In this document: positions 1-13,000 of the stretch, one piece after another
Numbering within the stretch: the stretch's first letter is position 1
Layout of the letters: every line of letters starts with the position of its first letter
Assembly: GCA_904063045.1 (NCBI GenBank)
Contig: CAJFCJ010000007.1
Span: 3,603,404-3,667,403 of the forward strand
Direction: 5' to 3'
DNA from: Dimorphilus gyrociliatus
Lineage: Eukaryota; Annelida; Polychaeta; Dinophilidae
Length of the DNA stretch: 64,000 nucleotides
Translations under genes and position numbers: made by a program
The notes under the pieces: model-generated
The model's database searches: none
The model's input: only the letters and a program-made list of their open reading frames with translations
What the model was told of the DNA's origin: nothing

Positions 1-610
1 CATCAAATATGATTAGAAATCGATAAAAACAAAGTATATTTAGAAGTAATAATTTACAGATAATAATAATAAAATATATAAATAAAAAAGTAAGAGTAAT
101 ATGTTTGCGAGACGCACTATGGAAGTGAGAGATAACAGACCGACTTTACTTCATTAGCCAGGAAATGGCAGCCCTAAATTCTGTTATGTATCAACTATGC
201 TTTTATCAAGGGCTATTTAGTCGTAAAAAGTTCAACACAGCCAAGTTTGATTTATGAAACTTGTTCAAAGTATTTGACTATCATTTCTCTTGTCGGTTTT
301 GTCTCCTTCTTACTTTATTTTTTAATAATTAATAACGTTGATTTTCAAATATTGTTATCAATCTTGATAATCAATTTAACATAGGCTAACAAATTACACC
401 AGACCACCCAGACAACATTTTTCTACCCCTTAGAACCTTCCAAATCTAGCTTTTTTTCTGTTTTTCTTTCTTTTCTACAGTATCCGACATGTTGAACGAT
501 ATGTAAAGACATACACAGCTGCTATCATAACAGACGAACGTACGCGAGTCCCTTGTTCATACAAGTTCTGTTTAACTAAGATCGATGAGCGTTTTTCACT
601 CATTCGCCCC

Positions 611-613
611 TTT

Positions 614-650
<37 letters not shown>

Positions 651-652
651 GT
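611..652. repeat. (CT)n microsatellite
   Basis: An almost pure CT dinucleotide run with one TTT interruption. Confidence 0.9.
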
Positions 653-967
653 GGACACCTTAAATTTCTGTTTCGGTTTCTTATTACTTATTATTCTGTA
701 AATTCTTTTCCTTATTAGATTCTTAATGTTTCCTAATTCTATATGTATAATCGACGTAATCGATTTCGTAATCCAAACATACATGTATACACAGCTTTTG
801 TTTCTAATATGTACCTATGTGAATTTAGGCCTTTGTGCCCTTTCTCATTGTGCCCTATATTATACTTTATATAGGTATATAGATTATACTTTTCGTACCC
901 ATTTTCCATTTCTATCCATTAGCAAATGCCTCTATCTGTCTCTCTCACTCTTTCGCTATTCCTCCAC

Positions 968-968
<1 letters not shown>

Positions 969-1005
<37 letters not shown>

Positions 1006-1057
1006 CTCCCCTCTCTTTCTCTCCCCCTCTCTCTCTCTCTCTCTCTCTCGCTCTCAG
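969..1057. repeat. (TGTC)n followed by (CT)n microsatellite
   Basis: About eight tetranucleotide TGTC units (about 970-1002) are followed by a pyrimidine-rich and then pure CT run to about 1050. Confidence 0.9.
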
Positions 1058-1265
1058 TCACATACATATATACACACACGCACTACCAAATATTTAATCG
1101 CTACAAACAAGATACTTTCCAAGGCAAACATCCAAAACACGTTTAGTAGCTAGTTAAACTTTTATTATGAAAATGTAAATAATTTTTGAACAGAAAAGAA
1201 AAAGTGTATTTTTTTTTTAATAAAAAAATAATATGTCAAGTTAATTTTATACTTTTGTTTGATAG

Positions 1266-4200
1266 GCAAAATCCAGATTGAATATAGATCCCAAGTGCTT
1301 TCGCGACGAGGATTACAAGCCTTTCGAAGATTGTTTAAAAAGAGGCGAAGGTAAATTATCAGGGGTTGTATGAAAAAATAAATAAAAAAAGAGGGCTAAA
1401 TACGGAGGGAAGAAGAAATATATATATTGGGTTTTTGGGATAGTAGGTGTTTTCTTTAAGAATAATAATATAATGGACTTGGCAAATAGGATCAAAAAAA
1501 TGCTGTAATCAGAGAAGCATCCGAAGAAAATGTAAGCAGATTTGTAAGAGAACGTTCGTCACCCAATATCCGTCCGCTGAAGAACTACTGCAAGTTCAAT
1601 CGTCTTGCGAAGAGAACGTCTCCGATTGCGTCGATCGATTCTTTGTAAACGGACCAAAGCCTATCCAGAATTCGAATTGTAAGTATAAAAATAGCAGAGA
1701 GATATAATTTAGGATATGTAATGGTAGGAAGAGAAGAATAAAAAAAAAGGTGGCAAAAGAGTGAATAAATTGAGATGAGGATATAAGAAAGGCTGATGAA
1801 AGCCTATAAATAAATAATCGTTTTTTATTACCATTATTATTATTAATAATAATAATGTTTTTTATTTATTTAAGGCATTTATTTATTTAATTTTTTACGG
1901 CAGTTAGCGCCTGCTGCGATGAGGGAGAATCGGTCGAATGCCAGCTAAGTTGCAGACGAATTCTATCGACAGTTAACAATCACGAATTAGCCCTGGAAAG
2001 TATTAGTAAAAAATGCGGACCATCGAGCTTTGATGTAAGAATCCCTACCCTTCATAGATTATCTTTATCAATGCATATAAAAAAATAACACCCCTAAACT
2101 GATCAACTTTCAAAATAATATACAGAACAAACTGTGGCTTTGCTTTTATAAGAGAACGGCCAAAAGGAGAGGTTATCAATTGCCTATAGATGGCGCTTTG
2201 CTTCAATGCTGTCAAAAAGCCGAAAGTAAAGATTGCTTGAAACGATGCAGGGAGAATTACGATAAGAATTATTTTAATTTTAACGAATTCGATAGTATAT
2301 GCCTACACGGAACTGAATTGGGTAGGTGTATCGAAAACGTCGAAAGGCCCTGTAGGGGTGGGTGCAAAAAGTTAGAGTTCTGCTCAAATTTCATTGGTAG
2401 ACCCGATGAAAGTTTCCAGAATTGTTCTCCGCGTGGTGATGCGGCTGCTGAACAGATTATGAGGGAATTACTGTCCGGAGGCAATACGGGTAAACCTAAA
2501 AAGATAAACGAGGCCTATGTTAACAGTAAGTTGATATATAACGTTTTCTTTATTATTGTTTTTTCGCTCCTAACTCTATTTTTTCTTCTCCAACCCCGCC
2601 CATATAGTCCTTAAGGGATGCCCTTACGATATACAAAAAGCTACCGTGTGCGCAATGAGTATCAAACCGTGCAAAAGGTATTCACCGTCGGAGAAACTTT
2701 GTAGATACGATTGCAGGAGAATATTGCATGAATGCAGCAGTCGTTCAGGCGAAATGAACATTGAGGCAATGTGCGATCTAGTTTCGCCAACCGACCCGAA
2801 AGAACCTTGTTTTTCTGTACTTAAATATGCAAAAGAGAGTATTTTTACATCTTCTATCTCTCAATATTCAACGTTTACATCGGTCAGTCAACCCTGTTCG
2901 GAACGTACTTGTTCGGAGATTAATGAAATATGCGTATTAAATAAGAGGCATTGTAGAGATTCCAATTGCGACAAGTTTAAATGTCTGAAATCTTGCGGAG
3001 TCGGTCAATCATCAATAATTCAAGTACCTCACAAGTCGTTAGTAAGCATTCCAGATTTTAGCTCGAACAAGGATTGCTGGAGGTTATGCAGCTGTTCGAA
3101 AAACGGTCGATTAGAAGATTGTTCAGAGGCTGTATGTCCGGAAGTCGGCTTTTGTTGGTACAATGGGTCGTCAAGGCGTCACGGCGTCTCTTTTGAGGAT
3201 GATTGTAGGACGTGTGTCTGCTTCGATAAACGAGTTGTTTGTACAGGACAAACATGCCGAAATTACTGTCCCGCTCTTTATAACCCCTATTGCGCGTATA
3301 AAGTGGGTCGAAATTTCGTTAATGAATGCTATGCAAAAAAGGCCGGCTTCGGCAAAAACGAACTCAGAAGAGGACGTTGCGGAACCAAAAATCCGTGTTA
3401 TAATGCCATCTGTGAGACTGTCTATCACAGTAAGTGCATGCCTCAACGCCAAACGTGTTTAACTGAGGTCAATTGCCGTCAGCATCGTTGCGAGGTAATT
3501 GATCCAGTCACCTGCGCCCAAAGTTACAAAGACCCCGTTTGCGATACCAACCAACGCCAACACAATAACATATGCCGGATGTGGGAAAAGAAGGCAAAAT
3601 TATCGCATTTTGGCTCCTGTCACAGGCAATGCATGTCCAACGGAACTGTCTGCGGACAGAATGGGGAAACCTATCCGAGCGAATGCTTAGCCTGGTCTTT
3701 CGGAGTAGCCGTTGATTATCAGGGTAGCTGTCGTGTGATACCTTTTACAGTGGAGGACACCGGAAAGGACCGTTGCGTCGATGTCAGATGCCAGATAACT
3801 GATTGGAAAAATTTTTGCCAACCGATAACACTGCCGGGTTTGTGTTGCCCCGTCTGCGGTGGAACGATAACAGCTATCTATAGTCCAACTGCGGCCGATA
3901 AGGTCGCCCAGGTCAGCGGTTCATACCTGTCAACTTTTAACCTAACACAGATCCTACGTAATCAATTAACTGTAGACGAATGCGAGTTATTCACCTATAT
4001 CAGCCAGGATAATCGCCTTGTATTTACGGTCCTACCAGTTGCTCGACCTTTAACAGCCCTCAGGGCTAAGGCTTGCGTAGGTCAGGCTGTAATGATCGGC
4101 AGTATGCTATCCTCCCGCCATCCTGCATTATATTCCTACGCCGCTATTTCAATTATCATACAAGCGGAGACAAAAACTGCTCAAGTATTCGAATCTGGTC

Positions 4201-4286
4201 AGGCAAATGCACAGTCTGATAAATATCTCCTAGCACTTACAATCATCCTTATAAATAGCCTCTTCACTGTTCAAACAGTATTCTAA
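1266..4286 (+). CDS. RECK: RECK-like Kazal-motif GPI-anchored protein (5' partial)
   Basis: Orthologue of RECK, a membrane-anchored glycoprotein that restrains matrix metalloproteases and, in vertebrates, takes part in Wnt7/GPR124 signalling. Exons read from splice sites: 1266-1350, 1490-1678, 1904-2034, 2126-2525 and 2608-4286. They join in one frame of 827 codons plus stop. Visible features in order are repeated di-cysteine motifs (KKCCNQ, SACCDE, LQCCQK), the block IKPC...CRYDC, a Cys-rich EGF-like region, and three Kazal-type segments (about 3265-3400, 3500-3630 and 3630-3735, including VCDTNQRQHNNIC and VCGQNGETYPSEC). A hydrophobic C-terminal tail (LLALTIILINSLF) suits a GPI-anchor signal. 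Against the roughly 970-residue vertebrate protein, about the first 130 residues are missing, so the signal peptide lies off the window or in an exon not recognised. Family assignment is firm; exon ends are hand-called. Confidence 0.93.
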
Positions 4287-4569
4287 ATTGAACAAACTTT
4301 TTATTCAATACAAACTAATACATTTGTTCTTTTTTATACTTTGTTCATTTACTGTTTTTTTTTTGGTTTGTTTTTAACCATTTCCAAAGGTGCATATTGT
4401 TGTTTTTTTTTTTGTTGTATATCTTCAATTCTTAACTTAAATGAAACTCTTTTTCTTTTTCAAAACGAAAGTACAATACAAACTTTAACTATCTCTTTTC
4501 TCTTTTATACATACTGTATATAGTATATATACACATTGAATAAGACAAAATACATTGCATAATATTAAT

Positions 4570-4575
4570 AATAAA
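4570..4575 (+). terminator. Polyadenylation signal AATAAA, RECK
   Basis: Canonical hexamer about 285 nt after the RECK stop codon. It is a plausible 3' end signal in a T-rich context. Confidence 0.5.
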
Positions 4576-6607
4576 CTGTATTACAAACTTTCTTTATCTA
4601 TTTGTCTTTCTCTATAATTGAATTTTTTATATTGTATGCACTATTATACGCCTTGTTCCCTCAATCATCTCGGATGGAAAGTTATTTTTAGACTTCTCTC
4701 TTCATTCGTTTCCTTCATTCAATTTATTTTTTGAATATTCATTGACAAAACAGATTTTTGTTGATTGTTATAGCAGAATGATTACCAACACCTTGATTAT
4801 TTTTGTTTTAATAGTCTCTAAATAGGAGTTAAATACCCGTATTAACATTATTACGTAATATTTATCTTGTGTTATCGCTAGTCCTTTATTTTTTTTTATC
4901 TTAATTGGTATTTTCTCTTAATTAATTATATTTTAAACATAATAGTTTCTTTCCGACTATAGAGGTATATAGCATGAATACGGTAACCTCTTTCATTGGT
5001 AACAGCGACATCTATCGGTGAAAAAAACCACTTTTTTATATCTTTGAATATAAGATAAAAAATATTTAATAGTATCATCTCAACCTCTTGAAAAACTATT
5101 TAAATAAGATAAAATAATTTATAATTACGCTTCGATATAGAAGGTTAATAAGTACATATTCATATAGAAGATAGTTGGAAAAAAAGATGGCAATAAACAG
5201 GCCTATACTGTATACCTTGAATAAAGAATAGCTTGTCAAAAGAAAGAGTTATATGGCGTCTAACGTGGAAAAGGTCACCTTTGATTTGTTTGGTTTGGTT
5301 ATTTGTATTGCTCGGTTGTGTTATTGACACTAAACCATCGAGACTTGGAAGATTGTGTAGAGACTGTTAATTGAGATAGTCGACAAATTAATTCTATCTA
5401 GTGTTTTTTTTTATAGATTATTAACAGAATATGATAATATATTAATATCGTATGCAATAGTAATAGATCTATAATAGGTTACTCAACAAAATGAAATGTG
5501 CTATAACAATTACAAAATTATTTATTTTAACTAATTGAAATATATTTTTTTTTCCCTTTTCCTTTCATTTACACAAAAGGAGAGAGTAGTTTATCATAAA
5601 TACCCCATTGAATAGGCCTGCAATAAAGAGAATTACAATTTTAATTATTAATAAATAGTATAAAGATAACCATTTAGCTGTGTTATTTTATGTTTATTAT
5701 TTAGAAGGTGTAATGATCAATATAGATTTCAAAAACTAAATAATAGTTGTATTAATAAATATATATATATATACAGTATATACATCATATTGTATTATTC
5801 ATAGATTGTAGGTGTGTATATATGTGTTTATAGGTTTAATTCAAATAGAGTTACATACATATCTGTATTTTTTTTATCTAAATTATATTATTACTATTGT
5901 CCAATAAACCATTCATGCTAATTTCCATTCAAACTAATTAATTATAGTTATTTATTTTTAGCGGAAAACTTTTTCCATCTAGTTTGTCAGTATTTTTTTA
6001 ATTTTATATTAATAGGATTACTATTAGCATTCTTATAATTCTAGCCTTAAGAATTTTTTGTGAGGTAATAACGAAATACAGCACATATAAATGACTAAAG
6101 CTTTTCACTATTAGCTAATGATTTTTTAAATTGCGAATCCTAGTTTTTTTTCTTTTTTAGACAATGTCAAATAGCGAACAATATATTAATTTAATTACTT
6201 CAATTGTTCTTTTTTTTTGTTTAATACTGTAGTTGCCGGTTTGTCTTTCTTTAAACTTTCGTTCTTCGATATGCAGCACATTTACCGTAGGAGGTATTAA
6301 ACATTTTATATTTATATATGAATAAATTTTTTTCGTTTGTATTCTATTTATCATGCCTTTGTTTTTTTATGTTTGCCTTTATACATAAAATGTTTGTCTT
6401 TTGATAGAAGTAGAGATTGAACGAAAATTTACATTATTCAACTTTTATAAGTTTAAATTCTAATCACCAGTTGAAAAGATTTTCTCTTAATAGTTTCTGT
6501 TATTCTAATACGAATTCTGTGTTCGGTCATACGTTTTTCTTTATATAAATTCATCCAATTGGAAATAAAATTGGACTTTTTTTTTCCCTGCAAATTCTTC
6601 AAATAAA

Positions 6608-6678
6608 GACAGAGAGAGAGGAGGGGAGTGAGAGAGAGGAGGGAAGATATACTGTATATATATATATATATATATATT
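6608..6678. repeat. (AG)n/(TA)n simple repeat
   Basis: Interrupted GA-rich purine tract followed by a TA dinucleotide run. Confidence 0.85.
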
Positions 6679-7809
6679 TCAACGAAATTTTCAAGTTGTT
6701 TTTCTTTCTTCGACTCGACTTCTTCTCTTCCTCCTCTCCATATAATGATGTCAAAACGACTTAATAAGACGAAAGATAATTATTGATATGGATATAATCA
6801 AGTAAAGATGGTTATTATAGAACATTTAATGTTCCTATGGTATATACAACATAGTATAATTGTACCATTAGCACAATTTAAATAGACCTATTTACTATTT
6901 TAATTAATATTATTGCAACCGTTAATTATTGTTCTGACGTAGGAATATAACAACAAAAAAAAAGATAAAAAAAAAAAGTCAAAGGTGTTGTACAACTACT
7001 TTTCCATTCAATCTAAAAAACTTTCTTTCATTATTCATTATAAATTTGATAGTAACAAAATTCTATCCGGCAAAATGACTTGTACAAACCAACGATAATT
7101 GGTATGTCATAAGTTTTACAAACTACTCGAGTAGTTCATTCTATTTATTAATGTATTAGTTTCTTTTCTTTAATTGTATGAAAAATATATTTAGGAGAAT
7201 TGAAAAAGCATTATATAGCCTATACTACTGTAGAAATTAACTTGATGATTGTTAAATAGTACATGTTTAAAGACCAAACCAATTATATCAGTATATCTGA
7301 ATTATCAGTTAATACGTTTTATTAAAGCCTCTTATAATTTTTTTTACAATAGATTAAATGAATATAATCCAAAAAACGATCTATATACACACTATGTCTG
7401 CATATGAAATATCAATACACTCTACAGTACAACATCTATAAATGTATAGATAGTAAATACTCATATACATTTCCTTTTTATTGTACTTTTTTTTTACAGC
7501 TGCATACGTATAGGCTTAAAACGACCAGAATATGACCTTTGTTCTTCTAATTAACAGATTTCAGTTCTTTTATTCTATTAACAATAATAAATCAGTAAGA
7601 ATAAAATTATTACTATTACACGGCAGCCTAGTTATCTTGAGTTTTCAGTATGGTTTTAAAACTTAAAGCCTATGTATATATTAATCCAAAATCATAATAA
7701 TATGGGTGGGTGGTTGATTAGCTTCAACTGTTTTAATTTATGCAAAAAATATGTCATTAATACACTTATAAGCGGTAATAATATTTTAACACGTCAACGT
7801 TAAAATCGA

Positions 7810-7817
7810 ATAAAAGG
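7810..7817 (+). promoter_or_regulatory. TATA-like box of the carotenoid oxygenase gene
   Basis: ATAAAAGG lies 46 nt before the ATG at 7863. A start site about 30 nt downstream would skip the out-of-frame ATG at 7829 and leave a very short leader, which supports 7863 as the translation start. Inferred from spacing only. Confidence 0.4.
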
Positions 7818-7862
7818 GATAGGAGGCAATGAAATCTCTTACCTATTTAGTTTATCATCAAA

Positions 7863-9401
7863 ATGTTGAGATTATTATGTTATTATTTTGGTTTATTTTC
7901 TTCAACTCTTCTGTGCGATCCATTTAATTTATGGTTTACGACGAATGATAAAACGTTTCATAATTATGAATTGGAGAGAGTAAAAGGTTTACCGAAATGG
8001 CTAAATGGAACCTACGTTAGAAATGGTCCTGGTAAATTTGAGTATAGTCGTAGAAAATTCGTCCACGCTTTTGACGGTTATGCAAAACTAATGACAATTT
8101 CTATAAGATCTGGAGGAAGTTTGAAATTTTCAACAAGCTTTGTCAAAACTTATTTCTATCGTCATTCTCAAAGAATTGGAGACATAGCCCCTTATCTATT
8201 ATTCGACTATACAACGCCAAAATTTAACAGATTTGACAGACTTCAACAGTTGTTACACGGAATCGACAATGTTAATGTTAACATTCATGCTTGGAAAAAT
8301 GATAGGAATGGAACGTCTTATGTGGCAGTTTCAGATTTTTGGCAAGTCTACGAAATTGATATGACAACACTCGGAACCTTAAAGAGAATAAATGCAAAAA
8401 TTCCTGGTATCGATAATCCATTATATGATTTTATTCCACTTCCGGCAACGTCCCATCCTCTACAAGAAATTGGAACTAATAATTTTATAACTTTCTTATC
8501 GTTGTTTAGCCTTTTTCCCGGTTTGGACAGCAGAATTCAAATAATTCGTATTAAAAGTGTTGAAAAAAGAGAATTAATTTCTTCAATTTCAACTAGTAGA
8601 CTTCCTTATATGCATTCTTTCGCTTTAACAAAATCTTGGGTTATATTATTAGGTCATCCACTTTTCATAAATAAGTTGAAAATTTTAAAGACATCTATTC
8701 CTTTAAAATCAATTGACTGGCGACCGGAATTTGGGACGGAAATCTTTCTAGTTCACTTACCAACTGGAACAATTAGGAGGATGAGGATAGTCAAAGCTGT
8801 CTTCGCGACACATTTCATAAACGCCTATGAAGAAAGCGGTGACATTGTTGCTGATTTTATTACTTATGATAATCCAAAACTCTTTGATATTCTCCTCCTA
8901 AGCATAATACTTGATCCGGTTCAACGGAAAAGTATCTTTGTTAAACCAGTGGTGATGAGATTTCGAATAAATTTAAGAAGAAATACAGTCAATATCCATC
9001 AAATAGGCGATGTAAATTTTGACTTTCCCATAATCAATAAGGATTTTGAAAAGAATTACTATTGTTTTGCATATGGATTAACATTAGATTGGATGAATTC
9101 GACGGCTTCACCGTCTGATTGGGCTGGAATTGGAAAGAATGACTTGTGCGGAAAAGGTCGAAGTATAACTTGGTCCCGTAGATATCATCTTCCGTCTGAA
9201 GTTTGGTTTGAACGAAGACCAGGCTCTGTTTATGAAGACGATGGCGTTCTGATGAGCGTCATTCTTGATACTATACGTCGTACAAGCTATCTGGCTATCT
9301 TAGACGCTAGAACTCTACTTCTTCTGCACGCTATTGATTTTCCCACCTATGTGCCATTCACAATGCACGGAAAATTTTTTTCGCACAAATTTTTTAATTA
9401 G
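7863..9401 (+). CDS. Carotenoid oxygenase family protein, intronless
   Basis: A 512-residue member of the carotenoid oxygenase family (BCO1/BCO2/RPE65/NinaB fold), non-heme iron enzymes that cleave carotenoids or isomerise retinoids. The four iron-ligand histidines sit in recognisable contexts: H198 (ATSHPL), H251 (YMHSFA), H317 (ATHFINAYE) and H502 (TMHGKF). The NGTYVRNGPGKFE entry motif and HAFDGYAKL follow a hydrophobic N-terminus (residues about 2-18) that could act as a signal peptide, which is unusual because most animal members are cytosolic. The acidic YEDDGV motif near residue 459 matches the second-shell glutamate region. Length is normal for the family. The reading frame is unbroken, with no introns, unlike most multi-exon neighbours. 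The substrate cannot be inferred from sequence, and sequence similarity does not separate BCO-like from RPE65-like function here. Confidence 0.92.
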   Translation: MLRLLCYYFGLFSSTLLCDPFNLWFTTNDKTFHNYELERVKGLPKWLNGTYVRNGPGKFEYSRRKFVHAFDGYAKLMTISIRSGGSLKFSTSFVKTYFYRHSQRIGDIAPYLLFDYTTPKFNRFDRLQQLLHGIDNVNVNIHAWKNDRNGTSYVAVSDFWQVYEIDMTTLGTLKRINAKIPGIDNPLYDFIPLPATSHPLQEIGTNNFITFLSLFSLFPGLDSRIQIIRIKSVEKRELISSISTSRLPYMHSFALTKSWVILLGHPLFINKLKILKTSIPLKSIDWRPEFGTEIFLVHLPTGTIRRMRIVKAVFATHFINAYEESGDIVADFITYDNPKLFDILLLSIILDPVQRKSIFVKPVVMRFRINLRRNTVNIHQIGDVNFDFPIINKDFEKNYYCFAYGLTLDWMNSTASPSDWAGIGKNDLCGKGRSITWSRRYHLPSEVWFERRPGSVYEDDGVLMSVILDTIRRTSYLAILDARTLLLLHAIDFPTYVPFTMHGKFFSHKFFN

Positions 9402-10024
9402 ACCTTCTTTTATCTATTACGTAATACGCCTTTAACTGTAATTCTTCAAACGTTCGATAATTTAAAATTTTAAAGATACCGGCGTGTCCGCATTTAATAT
9501 TAATTTCTTTAAAAAATATTGTAATCATAAATTTCCCTAGGCACTTTAGAACAAAATTAGTATATTTTAGAAAAAAATTGATGAAAATAAATATAAAAAA
9601 AATGAAAAGAACATTCCACCAATCAGCTATCTCTAAAGGCGTTCGGTGCGAACCGTGTATAAATTTGAAGATGGCCGACTGATTAAAATATTCAATATTT
9701 CTTCTTCGACTTTTCGCTCTCTCTGTCTTTATTAAAAAATCTTGCAACATATATTATAAATTAATGAATTTCTTGAATTTCGTTTGATGTAGCTTGAGAA
9801 GCAAAGCTACGTCTCTTCAACTCGGTAAGTTATCTCGAGATTGCTTATATTTCTCATATTAAATTTAACGTTGTTTAATATTCGTATTTGAACGGTAAAA
9901 ATGCAATAATTTATCAAGTTATTATTCTTGTGATGCACACGCTGAATCAATAAAAATCTATTCTGGATTATAATAATAAAAGTTTGTAAATATTGCACGC
10001 AGCAATGGAAGGGGTGGAACAGTG
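9402..10024. other. Intergenic region and probable RHOGAP promoter/5'UTR
   Basis: Contains the oxygenase 3' end (AATAAA at 9586-9591). An AAGATGGCCG element near 9668 resembles a YY1 start-site motif. A GT-AAGTT donor at about 9824 could pair with the AG at 10021-10022, giving a 5'UTR intron just ahead of the RHOGAP ATG. A minus-strand open stretch at 9394-9750 has no recognisable homology and is not called. Confidence 0.4.
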
Positions 10025-13000
10025 ATGGATTCACCGAGAAACTCGACTTCCCGTTTGGTCAACGTACCGAAAATCGACGGCGGATTTGGCTTCACTTTAC
10101 GCCACTTCGTCGTTTATCCTCAGGTAAACGACCGTCAGCCAACGGCCGGCCTAATTACGCTGTTATTATACGCGGATCATGTGACGCGTAAAGGGTTTAT
10201 TTTGTGTGAAACCGAAGCTAAATTACGTTAGACGAACGCCGCGCGTTCGAGACAAACTAGCTTGTTGTTTTTTTTCTTTCTCATCGTAAACAATTAGTTC
10301 ATTTCCTTTTGATGCGGCTCACAATTTATAACCTTCATTCTGCACCTGCCGCTTCTAAGGGGAAAAAAGGAAATAATGCTTGTTGTCGTTGGTTTTTTAA
10401 TCGGACTAAAATACTACTTAGAAACTCTTTCGAAATGCATTTTGCCTGCATCAGTCGATAAAAAGAAAGAAAAGGGCAAATTCAGAAACAAGTGAATTGT
10501 GCTAGTGACAGTCTAATTGCTTGCCACTGGCAAATTTTCTCTTAAATAGGCATCATTTTCCTCCGACGTTGTTTGTCTGTATTTATTAACTTTCCGTACT
10601 TCTTTTCTGTTGTATATATTTTTCCTGGAGAGAATTACTTACGGTAACCTACTCAATTATCTATTCCAGGATGAACAGCAGAGTTCCTCAGAAATAGACG
10701 GTAAGTTCGCTTTTAATTTTTTTCATCAGAATATATACCATGTAAATTCAAATCTATCTAAAAAAAAATCATCTTGAAATCTATAATCTCTAACACTTAC
10801 TGATTCGTGTTTACTATTCTATTATAAAAATATAAGAATTATATTGGGCTCGAATTTGTCTAACTTATCACTCTTGAGAGGTAGTATCGGAACTCGAGTT
10901 GTATGAGCCTATATATAATAAATTGGTTTTTGAGCCTTTAAAAAAAGTTAATCTGAAGAATTTCTTTCCTATTTTGTGCTGTCTTTATAATTGAAAACTA
11001 GAAAAGAGTACTACCAATACTACAACTACTACTACTACTAGTAGTAGTAGTCGTAGTAGCTGTAGTAGTTGTTGTAGTAGTATTTAAAAGCGTGAATAGA
11101 ACGTTTGCAGGTATATGATATATTGGAATAATCAAGTTGGAGAGCAACTGATAATATTTTATAAGAAGTTAACCTACACTACAAATTAATCATTTGAAAA
11201 TCTCTGTCTCAAATTGCAAAAATATACTCTTACACTTACTAGCACACGACTACAAGTACATTTTCTTTTAAAGAAAACAATTTATTGTTTATAATAACTC
11301 ACAACTGTAAACTTAGACGTATCGATTTACGTAACTAGTTGGAGTACCTAGATAGAAACTGCTGTAAAGTACCGAGTGTAAAAAAATTGTACTTTTTTAC
11401 AGATCCGTCGTGCAGTTCTCCGGCCTCTTCGTTACGTTCTGCTCCCTCTGCGGGCGGTTGGGAAGCGATGGATACTATATTTGTGAAGGAAGTGAGAAGA
11501 AGTGGCGCAGCGGAAAAAGCCGGTTTGCACCAGGGTGACCAAATCGTAGCTGTAAATGGAAAACCCGTGTCGGGGCTAACTTACACGCAAGTCGTAACGC
11601 TTATACAATCTAGGTAAGTTAAGGGTCTATTCGTCAGTGCTCCTATCATTATTGCATATCGCACTTCCGCTATTGTATATCTTATTGTTGGAGATAAGAA
11701 AATTTAGTTTCTATTGACCAACGTACTTATTAAGGCCTTTTGATGTAAGCATAAAAAACTATCGAGAACTTATTAGTGTTTTATTTGATGAAGATTCACA
11801 ATGTTACCTGTTGCACTGGCGACATTCAAAATTGGCTCATTTTTTCACAACAGATACCGGCATATATTGTATGATAATTTAGGAGTTGATGTGATTTTTA
11901 GCATGATGAATTCAATACAATTTTCTGAAATTTTTCAGTGAGAATCAAGTTGATCTAGTCGTTTTACCCCGAGAACATGACGAACTGCAAATGGCGTATA
12001 AAGATTCAGCATATGAACCGGCTGCTGGCGAACCCTATAAGGGTCCACCTCAAGGCATACCTACGCCACCGATTCCTAGTCGTAATGTCACTTCTCGTAC
12101 ACCGTCGTCTTCTAGTGTTGCCAGTGCTTCATCTAGCGAAGAAAGGCTAGTCAATCGACGCGGTTCGGGCGAGGATAAGCCAAAAACGGCTCGTTTACAA
12201 ACACCACCGTACGCCCATCATCCGCCGTACACTCGTTCCTTGACCACTTCACAACTTCCCGTACCTCCACCCACTTTCTCATCCGTCACTGCCCAGTCCG
12301 TCCCCGACATGCATCGACAACGTTCGATTACTGACAGAATGAAGCCCTACGACAGTGTCGACGAGAGTTCATCTTCTCAAAATAAACAAGAACGCCTCCT
12401 AAAATGTGGCGAAAGCGTCGCTACTCGAACGGCTAAATTCGAGAAGTTCACCTCCAAGTCTTCTCCCAAACCGGAAACTGTCCCATTTTATTTTAAAGAC
12501 GGTGATCAGCCAAAAGGCTCTTCTCACCGTCGTCCCCATCGGCCGGCAATTCGGCAGACTTCCTACCTGAATGCGATCAATTCGCCTAATCGAAACTGTA
12601 AGTATATTTCCTAAGCACGTAGACTATATATTTTTTCCATGTTGGCTAATTTTATTTTTTATGCGTCGCTTGCTTCTATTACTACCGATACGAGCATGTC
12701 GGCTATATGTTTTATTTGTGTTCTTTGCTATTGTTGTAGAATGAATAGATTAAGAAGGCTGGTAAGTCTATTCCATGATTTCTTTTTTGCTGCCTATGTA
12801 ATAAGGTAGAATGAGTAGGCTCTCGAAGCCTCTTCGTCCCCAGACTTTTGATACCAATCACTCGCTGCTTTACTTAATCTGTTCACTTCTCTTCGTTTTT
12901 TTTTAATTTAATATTTTTACTATTTTAAATGGTGAGGGACTTTTTAACTTTATTATTATTTATTTCACTGTTAATAACTTTCAGTATACATATATTTTTA

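Larger units (their letters stand above)
1..1265. other. Non-coding left edge, probable RECK intron or upstream DNA
   Basis: No coding exon could be supported here. The missing 5' exons of RECK (signal peptide and the first two di-cysteine repeats) should contain adjacent Cys codons, and none are present in this stretch in a splice-compatible context. The interval holds CT-rich and TGTC simple repeats, and apparent reading frames across 600-1150 are translations of those repeats. Confidence 0.5.
4287..7862. other. AT-rich intergenic region
   Basis: RECK 3'UTR followed by about 3.3 kb with no supportable gene. It contains poly-T and poly-A runs, a purine-rich patch with (AG)n and (TA)n at 6608-6678, and a short TATA-like element just before the next gene. 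Short reading frames here are AT-rich and resemble no known protein. Confidence 0.6.

Noticed and set aside
726-1153. Plus-strand open frames of 75-123 codons
   Set aside because: They consist largely of CT and TGTC repeat translation (Ser/Leu/Cys/Val runs).
9394-9750. 118-codon minus-strand frame after the carotenoid oxygenase
   Set aside because: Composition is AT-driven (Phe/Ile runs), there is no homology, and it overlaps the likely RhoGAP promoter.
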